The notes under the pieces: model-generated
The model's database searches: none
Told to the model about the DNA's origin: nothing
Seen by the model: the letters and a program-made list of their open reading frames with translations, nothing else
Shown here: in pieces, positions 8,047-17,892 of the stretch
How the letters are laid out: each line of letters begins with the position of its first letter
How positions within the stretch are numbered: the first letter of the stretch is position 1
Program-made: the position numbers and the translations under genes
NCBI RefSeq assembly: GCF_014196455.1
Contig: NZ_JACIDS010000003.1
Coordinates: 1 to 64,000, forward strand
Origin: Kaistia hirudinis
Lineage (GTDB): Bacteria > Pseudomonadota > Alphaproteobacteria > Rhizobiales > Kaistiaceae
Direction of reading: 5' to 3'
Length of the DNA: 64,000 nt

Positions 8047-8364
8047 ATGACCCTCCTTCATCCGACATTGCCGATCATGGCCGCGCTGCTGCTGGCGGCG
8101 CTCGCCGTGCCGGCGGCGGCGCAGGGGACCTTCGATGCGGCGGGAAAGTGGATCGCCGATCCGCCGGCCGATGCCGCACCCGCGCCCGGCGCCGCGCCGA
8201 AGCAGGCCGATTCGATCGACAACCAGGTCTGCTCCGCCTTCGGGCCCGGTTTCGTCGCCGTGGCCGGTGGCACGACCTGCGTGAAGGTCGGCGGCTTCGT
8301 AAAGTTCGGCACGTCGTTCGGCTCGTCCAAGGGCGCACAATGGGACACGGCGCCGGCGAAATAG
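8047..8364 (+). CDS. Small exported protein resembling the N-terminus of an alphaproteobacterial porin
   Basis: A 105-residue protein with a clear signal peptide (hydrophobic core, AAA-Q cleavage near residue 27) and a Pro/Ala-rich linker. The C-terminal segment has Cys, an aromatic/Gly patch, Thr-Thr-Cys and KVGGFVKFG. That segment strongly resembles the start of mature Porin_2 proteins of Rhizobiales, where two cysteines flank a loop before the first beta-strand (C-xxx-GxGF-...-TC-xKIGGYVR). The remaining 300 or so residues of the barrel are missing and no remnant follows, so this looks like a short stand-alone protein, not a fresh frameshift. The ATG at 8047 directly precedes the signal peptide; an in-frame ATG at 8011 is less likely. 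Function unknown. Confidence 0.7.
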   Translation: MTLLHPTLPIMAALLLAALAVPAAAQGTFDAAGKWIADPPADAAPAPGAAPKQADSIDNQVCSAFGPGFVAVAGGTTCVKVGGFVKFGTSFGSSKGAQWDTAPAK

Positions 8365-8510
8365 AGCCCGGCGATGACCGTCCTTCGAAGCGCGCGCCTC
8401 GCCGATTACGATCACCGACACGTTTAACCAATTTTCAAGAGAATGCCGCTAAACCTTTGTTCGTGGGCGCGTATCCGTGTGTTTTTCCGGGATGCCCACA
8501 ACGACTTCAG

Positions 8511-8538
8511 GGACAGTCGGCCGCCCGGCCGGCTGTCC
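8511..8538. other. Hairpin upstream of the brnA-like gene
   Basis: GGACAGTCGGCCG (8511-8523) and CGGCCGGCTGTCC (8526-8538) can pair over 13 positions with one G-T wobble. It sits 45 bases before the BrnA-like start. No T-run follows. It could end transcription from upstream or lie in the leader of the BrnA-like mRNA. The rest of 8365-8582 holds a CtrA-like TTAA-N7-TCAA at 8424-8438 and no gene. Confidence 0.4.
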
Positions 8539-8582
8539 TTGGCGTTTGAGGGCCCATCATCCGCAACACGAGCGAGACCGAC

Positions 8583-8795
8583 ATGGCCACACGCCCCAGA
8601 GATCCCTTCAAGGCCGCCGAGGCCGTCTTCGCCAAGAAGCAGCCGGAAGCCCCGAAAGAGCGTCCGCTCCCGCCGGGCCGCGAGCAGGTCACGCTCAGGA
8701 TCGACAGCGACATACTCGAGCATTTCCAGGCCGACGGTCCCGGCTGGCAGGACCGCATCAACGAGGCGCTGCGGCGCATCGTGACGGGCTCATAA
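8583..8795 (+). CDS. BrnA-family antitoxin, without an adjacent toxin
   Basis: A 70-residue protein with a basic, Pro-rich N-terminus and a ribbon-helix-helix-like C-terminus reading VTLRIDSDILEHF...GPGWQDRINEALRRIV. That is the core of the BrnA family (PF14384): arginine-flanked beta-strand, hydrophobic helix, Gly-Pro-Gly turn and final helix. BrnA usually follows brnT in the same operon and represses it. Here no BrnT-like ORF lies on either side: upstream is a hairpin-containing gap and downstream a convergent RND gene. It may be a solitary DNA-binding regulator or an antitoxin to a distant toxin. Orphan BrnA-like genes are common in alphaproteobacteria. Confidence 0.75.
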   Translation: MATRPRDPFKAAEAVFAKKQPEAPKERPLPPGREQVTLRIDSDILEHFQADGPGWQDRINEALRRIVTGS

Positions 8796-8803
8796 AGCCC
8801 GTC
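8783..8803. terminator. Hairpin over the brnA stop codon, between convergent genes
   Basis: GACGGGCT (8783-8790) and AGCCCGTC (8796-8803) form an 8-base-pair stem whose loop contains the stop codon. The RND gene on the opposite strand ends 30 bases further on, so it could serve as a two-way terminator. There is no strong T-run. Confidence 0.4.
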
Positions 8804-8832
8804 GCCTCTCATTCAGCGCCTGCCCACCGGCC

Positions 8833-11800
8833 TCAGCTCTCGACCGCGGGCACCGCGGTCTTCTTCGCGCGATTGGCAAGCCTGTCCGAGAAGCGGCGCA
8901 CGACGACATAGAACATCGGCACGAAGAAGATGCCGATGAACGTCGCCGCGAACATGCCGCCCATCACGCCGATGCCGACCGCATTCTGCGCGCCCGACCC
9001 AGCGCCCGTCGCGATGGCGAGCGGCAGCACGCCGAGGATGAACGCGAACGAGGTCATCAGGATGGGGCGGAGCCGCTGGCGCGCGGCGGTCAGCGTCGCC
9101 GTGACCAGTTCCCGTCCCGCCGCCTGCTGATCCCGCGCGAATTCCACGATCAGGATCGCGTTCTTGGCCGCGAGGCCGATCGTCGTCAGCAGGCCGACCT
9201 TGAAATAGACGTCGTTCGACTGCCCGAACAGCTTTGCCGCCACCAAAGCGCCGAGGACGCCGATCGGCACCGCCAGCATGACCGAGAACGGGATCGACCA
9301 GCTCTCATAGAGCGCGGCGAGCGACAGGAAGACCACCAGGATCGAGATCGCATAGAGCGCCAGCGCCTGGTTGCCGGAAAGCTGCTCCTGATAGGAGAGG
9401 CCCGTCCAGGCCGCCGTGAATCCGTCCGGCAATTCGGCGACGAGCTTCAGCATCTCGTCCATCGCCGTGCCCGAGGAGACGCCCTGCGCAGCCGAGCCCT
9501 GGATATCGACCGCCGAAATGCCGTTGTAGCGGTCGAGCTTCGGCGACCCCCGCCCCCAACTGGCGCTGGCGACGCCGGAGAACGGCACCATCTCGCCGGA
9601 CGCATTGCGCACATACCAGGATTGGAGGCTCTCCGGCCCCGCGCGATAGGGCGCGTCGGCCTGGACCCAGACCGGCTTCACCTTGCCGCGGTCGATGAAG
9701 TCGTTGACGTAGGAGCCGGCGAAGGCGACCGACAGCGTCGTGTTGATGTCGGACAGCGCCACGCCGAGCGCGCCGGCCTTGCCCTGGTCGATGTCGATCT
9801 TGAACTGCGCCTGGTCCTCCTGCCCGCCCTGGCGGACGCCCGCGAGATTGGGATTGGCTGCAGCAGACGCCAGCAGTTGGTCACGCGCCGCCTTGAGCTT
9901 CTCCTGCCCGGCCCCGCCGGTATCCTGGAGATACATCTCGAAGCCGTTCGACTGGCCGAGATTGGGCAGCGCCGGCGGCGAGAGCGCGAAGACCTGCGCA
10001 TCGCGGATCTTCGAGAAGGCCACCATGGCGCGTCCGGCGATCGCCTGCGCCGACTGGTCCTTGCCCTTGCGCTCGCTGTAGTCCTTGAGCTTCACGAAGG
10101 CCATGGCGGAATTCTGGCCATTGCCGTTGAAGCCGAAGCCGATCGCGGCAAAGACGCTGTCGACATTGGCCTTTTCGTTCTGCTCGAAATAGGCCTCGAC
10201 CTGCTTCACCACGGCCAGCGTCCGCGCTTCGGTGGCGCCGGGCGGCAGCGTGATCGACGTCATCAGCACGCCCTGGTCTTCCTCCGGCAGGAACGAGCTC
10301 GGCAGGACCGTGAACAGGCCATAGACGCCGGCGAGGATCAGGGCATAGGCCGCGAGATAGCGCTTCGGCCGCCGGATGACGCCGCCGACGCCGCGCTGAT
10401 AGCTGTCCGCCGTGCGCTCGAAATTGCGGTTGAACCAGCCGAAGAAGCCGCGCCGCGCGCCATGGCCGGTCGGCCGCAGCATCGTGGCGCAGAGCGCCGG
10501 CGTGAGCACGATGGCGACGAGGACGGACAGCACCATCGCCGAGACGATCGTCACGGAGAACTGGCGATAGATGACGCCGACCGATCCCGAGAAGAACGCC
10601 ATCGGCAGGAACACGGCCGACAGCACCAGCGCGATGCCGACGAGGGCGCCGGTGATCTCGCCCATGGATTTACGCGTCGCATCGCGCGGCGACAGCCCCT
10701 CGTCGGCCATCAGGCGCTCGACATTCTCGACCACCACGATCGCATCGTCGACGAGGAGGCCGATCGCCAGCACCATAGCGAACATCGTCAGCGTGTTGAT
10801 CGAATAGCCGAAGAAGGCGAGGACGCCGAACGTGCCGAGCAGCACGACGGGCACGGCGATCGTCGGGATGAGCGTCGCGCGAAAATTCTGCAGGAAGACG
10901 TACATCACGAGGAAGACGAGCACGATCGCCTCGGCGAGCGTCTCGAACACTTTCTCGATCGATAATTGCACGAAGGGCGTCGTGTCGTAGGGATAGACGA
11001 TCTGGATGTTGGATGGCAGGCCGGCGCTCAGCGTGTTCATCGTCGCCTTGACGCCCGCCGCCGTGTTGAGGGCGTTCGCGCCCGTCGCGAGATTGATGCC
11101 GAAGCCGGCGGCCGGCAGGCCGTCATAGCGCGACGTCGTCGTATAGCTCTCGGACCCGATCTCGACCCGCGCGACATCGCCGAGCCGCACGATCGACCCG
11201 TCCGGTGTCGTCTTCAGAATGATGCGGCGGAACTCCTCCGGCGTCTGCAGCTGGCTCTGCGCCGTGACCGTCACATTGAGCTGCTGGCCGTCGGGGCTCG
11301 GCAGGGCGCCGAGCTGGCCGGCCGAGATCTGGCGGTTCTGCACCGTGATCGCGTTCGACACGTCGCCGGGCATCAGCTGGTACTTGGCGAGCTTGGCGGG
11401 ATCGAGCCAGATGCGCATGGCATAGCCCGACCCGAAGACATTGACGTCGCCGACGCCTTCGACCCGCTTGATCGAATCCTCGAAGGTCGAGGAGAAATAG
11501 TCGCCGAGATCGGACGAACTCATCGAGCCGTCGGTCGAGACGAGGGCGCCGACCATCAGGATCGACGATGTCGACTTGGTGACCGTGATGCCCTGATTGA
11601 CGACCGCATCGGGCAGCTGCGATTCGACCAGCTGCAGCTTGTTCTGCACCTGGACCTGGGCGATGTCGGAATCGACCCCGCTCGCAAAGGTCAGCTGGAT
11701 CGAGGACCTCCCGTCGGAGGAGCTCGACGCCGACATATAGGTCAGGTTTTCGAGCCCGGTCATGCCCTGCTCGATCACCTTGGTGACCGAATTCTCGACG

Positions 11801-11967
11801 GTCTCGGCGCTTGCACCTGGATAGCTCGCCGAGACGCGCACGGTGACAGGCGCGATCTCGGGATATTGCGCGATCGGCAGCGTGTAGACGCCGAGCGCGC
11901 CGCCCAGCATCACGACGATCGCCAGCACCCACGCGAAGATCGGCCGATCTATGAAGAAGTTCGCCAT
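8833..11967 (-). CDS. AcrB-type multidrug RND efflux permease (HAE1)
   Basis: A 1044-residue RND permease of standard HAE1 length. The N-terminus [17 protein letters not shown] is typical of AcrB/MexB. TM4 has [13 protein letters not shown] with aspartates at residues 407 and 408, the same numbers as in AcrB, and TM10 has [11 protein letters not shown] with the relay lysine at about 935. Such pumps take hydrophobic drugs, detergents or signals from the membrane and periplasm and expel them through an adaptor and a TolC-like channel. The start at 11967 was preferred because upstream codons are Arg/Pro-rich and lie within the adaptor-permease gap and the end of the adaptor gene. The adaptor gene ends 10 bases upstream. 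No channel gene or TetR regulator is in the window. Confidence 0.93.
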   Translation of the reverse strand: MANFFIDRPIFAWVLAIVVMLGGALGVYTLPIAQYPEIAPVTVRVSASYPGASAETVENSVTKVIEQGMTGLENLTYMSASSSSDGRSSIQLTFASGVDSDIAQVQVQNKLQLVESQLPDAVVNQGITVTKSTSSILMVGALVSTDGSMSSSDLGDYFSSTFEDSIKRVEGVGDVNVFGSGYAMRIWLDPAKLAKYQLMPGDVSNAITVQNRQISAGQLGALPSPDGQQLNVTVTAQSQLQTPEEFRRIILKTTPDGSIVRLGDVARVEIGSESYTTTSRYDGLPAAGFGINLATGANALNTAAGVKATMNTLSAGLPSNIQIVYPYDTTPFVQLSIEKVFETLAEAIVLVFLVMYVFLQNFRATLIPTIAVPVVLLGTFGVLAFFGYSINTLTMFAMVLAIGLLVDDAIVVVENVERLMADEGLSPRDATRKSMGEITGALVGIALVLSAVFLPMAFFSGSVGVIYRQFSVTIVSAMVLSVLVAIVLTPALCATMLRPTGHGARRGFFGWFNRNFERTADSYQRGVGGVIRRPKRYLAAYALILAGVYGLFTVLPSSFLPEEDQGVLMTSITLPPGATEARTLAVVKQVEAYFEQNEKANVDSVFAAIGFGFNGNGQNSAMAFVKLKDYSERKGKDQSAQAIAGRAMVAFSKIRDAQVFALSPPALPNLGQSNGFEMYLQDTGGAGQEKLKAARDQLLASAAANPNLAGVRQGGQEDQAQFKIDIDQGKAGALGVALSDINTTLSVAFAGSYVNDFIDRGKVKPVWVQADAPYRAGPESLQSWYVRNASGEMVPFSGVASASWGRGSPKLDRYNGISAVDIQGSAAQGVSSGTAMDEMLKLVAELPDGFTAAWTGLSYQEQLSGNQALALYAISILVVFLSLAALYESWSIPFSVMLAVPIGVLGALVAAKLFGQSNDVYFKVGLLTTIGLAAKNAILIVEFARDQQAAGRELVTATLTAARQRLRPILMTSFAFILGVLPLAIATGAGSGAQNAVGIGVMGGMFAATFIGIFFVPMFYVVVRRFSDRLANRAKKTAVPAVES

Positions 11968-11977
11968 CGTCCGATCC

Positions 11978-13213
11978 TCACTTGGTAGCGGCAGGCGTGG
12001 TCGCTGCCGGATCGGCGGTCGCGGGTGCCGCCTTGTCCTCGACCACGACGCCGTTCGCATCCAGCGTCACCGCGACCGGCGTGACGCTGGCGCCGTCGCG
12101 GGCCTTCTGCAGTCCATCGACGATCAGCCGGTCGCCCTCAGCAATGCCCTCATCGACGAGCCAGTCATTGCCGACGGCCTGGACGGTGTTGAGGATGCGG
12201 GTCTCGACCTTGTTGTCGGCCGTCACGAACTTTGCCGTCGCCGCGCCCTTGGCATTGCGGTCGATCGCGCGCTGCGGCACCAGGAAGCCGCTCTCATCCG
12301 TTCCGACATCGATGCGAGCGCGGACATACATGCCCGGCAGCAAGGTGCGGTCGTCATTGGGGAAGCGCGAGCGGATTGAGAAGGTGCCGGTCGTCTGGCT
12401 GACGGCGGCATCCGTCGATTCGAGCGTTCCCGTCTTCGGATAGACGCTCCCGTCCTCGAGGATCAGCGTGATCTTGGGCGGCCCGTCGGTCCGCTTGAGG
12501 CGGCCGCTGTCGAGCATGCCGCGAATGCGCAGCAGGTTCACGCTCGAATCGCTGAGGTCCACATTGATCGGGTTGATCTGGCGGATCGTCGCCAGCGGCG
12601 TCGTCTGGTTCGCCGTCACCAGCGCGCCGGCCGTCACCGACGACGTGCCGATCAGCCCGTCGATCGGCGCCGTCACCTTGGTATGGGTGAGGTTGATCTG
12701 CGCCTGCTCGACGCTCGCCCTGGCCGCGGCGACATCGGCATTGGCCTGCGCCAGCGCGGCCTTGGCGTCGTCGAGGTTCTGCCCCGTCACCGAATTGGCG
12801 CCGACGAGCTGATTGTACCGGTCGACCTTGGCCTGCGCGCTCGGCACCGCGGCCTCGGCCTTCTCCAGCGCCGCCGCCGCGGCATCATAGGTCGCCTGAT
12901 AGCTCGACGGATCGATCTCGTAGAGTAGGTCGCCGACCTTCACGGCCGAGCCTTCGGTGAACACGCGCCGCTTGATGATGCCGTCGACCTGCGGGCGGAT
13001 ATCCGCGGTCTCAAGCGCGCTGGTGCGTCCGGCGACTTCGACCATGATCGGCACGGCCTGCTTCTTCAGCGTCAGCACGCCGACCTCGACGACGGGATTG
13101 CCGGCCCCGGGCATCTGGCCGCTCGCCGAGGCGGTCTCGTTGCCGCCGGAACAGCCGGCAAGGCCTGCCGCCAGGAGAATCAGGGGTGCCAGGACAGATC
13201 GCATCGTCTTCAT
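11978..13213 (-). CDS. AcrA-type RND efflux periplasmic adaptor lipoprotein
   Basis: A 411-residue adaptor with a lipoprotein signal: the LAGC lipobox at about residues 18-21 would anchor it to the inner membrane, as in AcrA and MexA. The HlyD-like lipoyl halves flank an Ala/Gln-rich helical hairpin (about residues 100-180), followed by beta-barrel and membrane-proximal domains. The Ala/Pro-rich C-terminal tail of about 30 residues looks disordered. It is the first gene of a two-gene unit with the AcrB-type permease. The start could be the first Met or the fourth (13213 or 13204); both leave the signal intact. Confidence 0.92.
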   Translation of the reverse strand: MKTMRSVLAPLILLAAGLAGCSGGNETASASGQMPGAGNPVVEVGVLTLKKQAVPIMVEVAGRTSALETADIRPQVDGIIKRRVFTEGSAVKVGDLLYEIDPSSYQATYDAAAAALEKAEAAVPSAQAKVDRYNQLVGANSVTGQNLDDAKAALAQANADVAAARASVEQAQINLTHTKVTAPIDGLIGTSSVTAGALVTANQTTPLATIRQINPINVDLSDSSVNLLRIRGMLDSGRLKRTDGPPKITLILEDGSVYPKTGTLESTDAAVSQTTGTFSIRSRFPNDDRTLLPGMYVRARIDVGTDESGFLVPQRAIDRNAKGAATAKFVTADNKVETRILNTVQAVGNDWLVDEGIAEGDRLIVDGLQKARDGASVTPVAVTLDANGVVVEDKAAPATADPAATTPAATK

Positions 13214-13422
13214 CGTCGAACTCCGGATGTCACTGCCCTCCTATCATGGGTCCTTTGCCGCCTTTCGCCGAACTGTTTCGAACCATTGCTCCATCGGCGG
13301 AATTTGAAACGAGATGTCTCGCGGGGACCCGCGCGCGAGATCGGACGGGCCGAGGACGCAGTTCGAAAGTCCTCGCCGGCCTGCACTGGTACCGCCCCCT
13401 GATATCGCCTATCTACACAGCC
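13214..13422. promoter_or_regulatory. Divergent promoter region between the AcrA-like and ABC-2 genes
   Basis: This 209-base gap must hold promoters for both directions. TTCGAA occurs twice (about 13277 and 13364), and GTTTC at about 13273 is mirrored by GAAAC at about 13307, which could be operator half-sites. CGCGGG-GA-CCCGCG near 13320-13333 is a perfect GC-rich palindrome. I cannot assign -35 and -10 boxes with confidence. Confidence 0.3.
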
Positions 13423-14339
<917 letters not shown>

Positions 14340-14340
<1 letters not shown>

Positions 14341-15101
14341 TGAACATCCACGCGATCGCCGCGATCTATCGCTTCGAGATGGCGCGCACGGGCCGCACGC
14401 TGCTGCAGAGCATCGTGGCGCCGGTCGTCTCGACCTCTCTCTATTTCGTCGTCTTCGGATCGGCGATCGGCTCGCACATGAACGAGATCGCCGGCGTCTC
14501 GTACGGCGCCTTCATCGTGCCGGGGCTGATCATGCTCGGCCTTCTGACGCAGAGCATCTCGAACGCCTCCTTCGGCATCTATTTCCCGCGCTTCGTCGGC
14601 ACGATCTACGAGCTGCTCTCCGCGCCGGTCTCGCCGCTCGAAACGGTGATTGCCTATGTCGGGGCGGCAGCGACGAAATCGACCATGCTGGCGCTGATCA
14701 CGCTCGCGACGGCGGCCTTCTTCGTCGATCTGCGGATCGATCACCCGTTCTGGATGATCGGCTTCATGCTGCTGACCGCGATCACCTTCTCGCTGTTCGG
14801 CTTCATCATCGGCATCTGGGCCGACAATTTCGAGAAGCTGCAGCTGATCCCGCTCCTGATCGTGACGCCGCTGACCTTCCTCGGCGGCTCCTTCTATTCG
14901 ATCGACATGCTGCCGCCCTTCTGGCGGACGGTCACGCTGTTCAATCCCGTCGTCTATCTGGTGAGCGGCTTCCGCTGGAGCTTCTTCGGCGCCTCCGACA
15001 TCCATGTCGGCGTGAGCCTCGGCATGACGCTCGCCTTCATGCTCGCCTGCATGGCAATCGTCTTCTGGATCTTCCGCACCGGCTATCGCCTCAAGCGATA
15101 G
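14340..15101 (+). CDS. ABC-2 type exporter permease (YadH-like)
   Basis: A 253-residue membrane protein with about six helices. The sequence [11 protein letters not shown], a long central hydrophobic region and [17 protein letters not shown] before the last helices are typical of the ABC-2 permease domain (PF01061) of the NodJ/YadH group. It would dimerise and pair with the ATPase immediately upstream. ATG at 14340 overlaps the ATPase TGA; a GTG at 14337 is also possible, and both imply translational coupling. The next gene converges 6 bases beyond the stop. Confidence 0.9.
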
Positions 15102-15107
15102 TTTTCC

Positions 15108-15947
15108 TCAAAGCTTCCCCATGCCCGACGCCATGACGTCGTCGCGCATGATCCGTCCGGCGAGCACGAACACGATCAGCACCGGGGCCAGCAGGATCAG
15201 GCTGACCACGGCCGCGCTGGTGAAGCGGATGCCCGACCCGTCGAGATAGAAGAACAGGCGGACCGGCAGCGTCTCGACGAGCGGCGCGCCGACGATGAAC
15301 GACATGTCGAATTCCTGGAAGCTTTCGACGAACGTCAGCAGCCCGCCCGCGACAAGCGTCGGGACCGACAGCGGCAGGACGACGGCGAGCATGGCGCGAA
15401 GCGGCGAGGCGCCGAGCGCGCGCGCTGCGAGCAGGAGATCCTCCGGGATCGTGCCGAGCGAGGCGGAGAGCAGGCGGATCATCAGCGGCAGCGTGCCGAT
15501 GAGCTGGACCAGGATCACGCCCGGCACGGTATAGGCGAGCCGCAGCGACAGGAAGAGCTGCCCGACGCCGACCGCCACCACCAGCCCCGGCACGATCAGC
15601 GGCGCGAGCACGAACATCTCGACCGCCCGCTTCATGCGAAAGGGAAAGCGCGCCATCGCCCAGGCGGTCGGCAGGGCGATGACGCCCGAGAGCGCGGTGA
15701 CGGTCGTCGCGATCAGGATCGAGCGCAGCGTCGCCTCGGCGAGGCCGCGATCCTCGACGATCTGCCGCCAGTGTTCGAGCGTGAAGGCCGTCGGGATCAG
15801 CGCCGGGGGAAACCAGCCATCGGCGAAGGACCACAGCACGATCATGGCGAGCGGCACGCCGATGACGAGCACCAGGGCGCTGTAGAGCCCGATCGCCAGC
15901 CAGAGCGAATCGTCGGTCGAGAAGGGAATGCGGCTGGAACGGGCCAT
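15108..15947 (-). CDS. ABC importer permease (PotC/PhnV-like)
   Basis: A 279-residue inner-membrane permease of the MetI-like superfamily (PF00528), with six expected helices. The EAA loop, reading EDLLLAARALGASPLRAMLAVVLPLSVP, contacts the ATPase. It is the last of four co-directional genes encoding binding protein, ATPase and two permeases, and starts directly after the stop of its partner permease. Size and loop fit importers of polyamines, iron(III), 2-aminoethylphosphonate or thiamine; sequence alone does not choose. Confidence 0.88.
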   Translation of the reverse strand: MARSSRIPFSTDDSLWLAIGLYSALVLVIGVPLAMIVLWSFADGWFPPALIPTAFTLEHWRQIVEDRGLAEATLRSILIATTVTALSGVIALPTAWAMARFPFRMKRAVEMFVLAPLIVPGLVVAVGVGQLFLSLRLAYTVPGVILVQLIGTLPLMIRLLSASLGTIPEDLLLAARALGASPLRAMLAVVLPLSVPTLVAGGLLTFVESFQEFDMSFIVGAPLVETLPVRLFFYLDGSGIRFTSAAVVSLILLAPVLIVFVLAGRIMRDDVMASGMGKL

Positions 15948-16814
15948 CTATCGGCCTCCGCCCCCGGCTGGCGCGACGATGCGCGCGGTCAGGAAATAAT
16001 AGGACAGCAGGATCAGGAAGGAAGCGAGCATCAGCACCGTGCCGATCGCATAGACGAGCGGCCAGTTCGAGTCGCGGAACGCCTGGTACATGAGGACCGA
16101 CAGAGGCAGCGGATAGCTCGCGCCGAGCACGTCGGGGATCACGAAGGATCCGGTCGAGCGGATGAAGGAGAGCAGGATCGCCGCCGTGATGCCGGGCATG
16201 GCGAGCGGCAGGCGGACCTTGAGGAACGCGCGGAGCGGCGAGGCGCCGAAGGCCCGCGCGGCATGCAGCAGCTCCTCCGGCACGGCGGCGAAGCTGCCGA
16301 CGATGATCAGCGTCATGAACGGGATATCCTTCCAGGCCATGGCCGCGATGACGCCGATGCCCCAGGGGTCCCGCACCAGGCGGGGCAGCGACAGCCCGAC
16401 CAGATGCAGCACGCGGCTCAGGAACCCGCCCTGCTCGAGCAGCGTGAGCATCGCGAAGGCGACGACGATGCCGGGCACGGCAAGCGGGATCTTGTAGAGG
16501 CCGTTGAACAGCTTGCGGCCGACGAAAGACCGGCCGAGCGCCAGCGCGAGCGGAATGGCCACGACGAGATCCACCAGGACCGCCATCGCGCCGTAATAGA
16601 GCGTGGTGCGCAGGCCCGCGAGATAGCGCGGATCGCCAAACACCTTGGCATAGCTCGCGAGAGTCGGACCGGCATTGCGGCCCGCACCCATGCCGAGCCC
16701 GAACGAGCCGAAGATGCCCGAGACCAGCGGAATGCCGAAGAGCAGCGCCAGCAGCCCGACGCCGGGCAGCAGCAGCAGCGCGATCGTCCGCCCGTTCGGC
16801 TGATCGCCCTTCAT
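15948..16814 (-). CDS. ABC importer permease (PotB-like)
   Basis: A 288-residue permease with six expected helices and an EAA loop EELLHAARAFGASPLRAFLKVRLPLAMPG. It pairs with the permease that follows to form the membrane channel of the importer. The ATG at 16814 was chosen: it lies 13 bases after the ATPase stop and begins just before the first hydrophobic helix. An in-frame ATG at 16862 would overlap the ATPase gene by about 35 bases and add a polar extension. Confidence 0.86.
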   Translation of the reverse strand: MKGDQPNGRTIALLLLPGVGLLALLFGIPLVSGIFGSFGLGMGAGRNAGPTLASYAKVFGDPRYLAGLRTTLYYGAMAVLVDLVVAIPLALALGRSFVGRKLFNGLYKIPLAVPGIVVAFAMLTLLEQGGFLSRVLHLVGLSLPRLVRDPWGIGVIAAMAWKDIPFMTLIIVGSFAAVPEELLHAARAFGASPLRAFLKVRLPLAMPGITAAILLSFIRSTGSFVIPDVLGASYPLPLSVLMYQAFRDSNWPLVYAIGTVLMLASFLILLSYYFLTARIVAPAGGGGR

Positions 16815-16827
16815 CGCCGGCCACCCG

Positions 16828-17874
16828 TCATGACGCGGCGCCCGCGCTGTCGTCGAGGACATGCAGCGGCGCCCGGGAGATCAGCGCCACGCGGCTGCCC
16901 GCGGGGATGGGCGCCTCGCGGGCCGGCGCGCTCGCCGTCAGCCGAATGTCGCCGGCCAGCACATGGTAGAACACCGCCGAGCCGAGGAACTGGAACCCCG
17001 TCACGACGCCGGCGCCGTCCGGATCGAGGGCGGGATCGAGATCCTCGGGCCGGATCGACAGCGCGACCGGGCCCGATGCGGCGGAATCGATCGGCATCAT
17101 CTGCCCCCAGGGCAGCCGGGCCATGCCCTTTCCGGCCAGTGCGTCGACCAGCGTGGTGCGGCCGAGGAAGCGGGCGGTGAACCGGCTCCTCGGCGCGCGG
17201 TAGAGATCGAACGGCGTTCCGGTCTCGACGACGCGACCTTCATTCATGACGACGATGCGGTCGGACATCGACATCGCCTCGTCCTGGTCATGCGTCACAT
17301 AGATCGAGGTGCCGCCGACGCGCCGGTGCAGCGTCAGCAGTTCCTCGCGCAGCGTCTCACGCAGCTTGGCGTCGAGATTGGACAGCGGTTCGTCGAAGAG
17401 CAGCAGGTCGGGCTCCATGACGATCGCGCGCGCCAGCGCGACGCGCTGCTGCTGCCCGCCGGAGAGCTGGCGCGGCATGCGCGCGACATAGGGGCCGAGA
17501 TTGCAGATCCGCACCGCATGCGCGATGCGGCGCTCCTGCTCGGCCTTCGGCACCTTCTTCATCTTCAAGCCGAAGGCGAGGTTGCCGAGCACCGAGAGGT
17601 GCGGGAACAGCGCGTAGGACTGGAACACCATTGCGATGTTCCGCTTCTCCGGCGGCATCGCGTCGATCCGCGCGCCGGCGAGCCAGATCGCGCCGCCGCT
17701 CGGCGCCGCGATGCCCATCAGCATGCGCAGGAAGGTCGACTTGCCACAGCCCGAGGGTCCGAGCAGGGTGATGAACTCACCCTGCTCGACGTCGAGATCG
17801 GTCGGATGGAGCGCGACGGCGTCCGCGAAGGACTTCGTCAGGCCTGCAATGCGCAGATGGGCCATCGATGTCAT
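16828..17874 (-). CDS. ABC importer ATP-binding protein (PotA/FbpC-like)
   Basis: A 348-residue ATPase with Walker A GPSGCGKST, signature LSGGQQQR, Walker B LLLFDEPLSNLD and switch His in YVTHDQDEAMSMSDR, followed by a C-terminal TOBE regulatory domain (about residues 270-340). This domain order is that of the PotA/FbpC/UgpC class that energises importers. It sits between the binding-protein gene (18 bases upstream) and two permeases, completing one system. Starts at Met 1 or Met 4 are equally plausible. Confidence 0.92.
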   Translation of the reverse strand: MTSMAHLRIAGLTKSFADAVALHPTDLDVEQGEFITLLGPSGCGKSTFLRMLMGIAAPSGGAIWLAGARIDAMPPEKRNIAMVFQSYALFPHLSVLGNLAFGLKMKKVPKAEQERRIAHAVRICNLGPYVARMPRQLSGGQQQRVALARAIVMEPDLLLFDEPLSNLDAKLRETLREELLTLHRRVGGTSIYVTHDQDEAMSMSDRIVVMNEGRVVETGTPFDLYRAPRSRFTARFLGRTTLVDALAGKGMARLPWGQMMPIDSAASGPVALSIRPEDLDPALDPDGAGVVTGFQFLGSAVFYHVLAGDIRLTASAPAREAPIPAGSRVALISRAPLHVLDDSAGAAS

Positions 17875-17892
17875 CCGATCCGGTTCTTCCGA

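Noticed and set aside
9622-11988. Two long plus-strand frames across the AcrB-type permease gene
   Set aside because: Both are antisense shadows rich in Arg, Asp and Gly; the permease has all diagnostic residues.
15771-17180. Plus-strand frame of 469 codons opposite the ABC permeases and ATPase
   Set aside because: No domain features, extreme Arg/Glu/Asp content; antisense to three clear importer genes.
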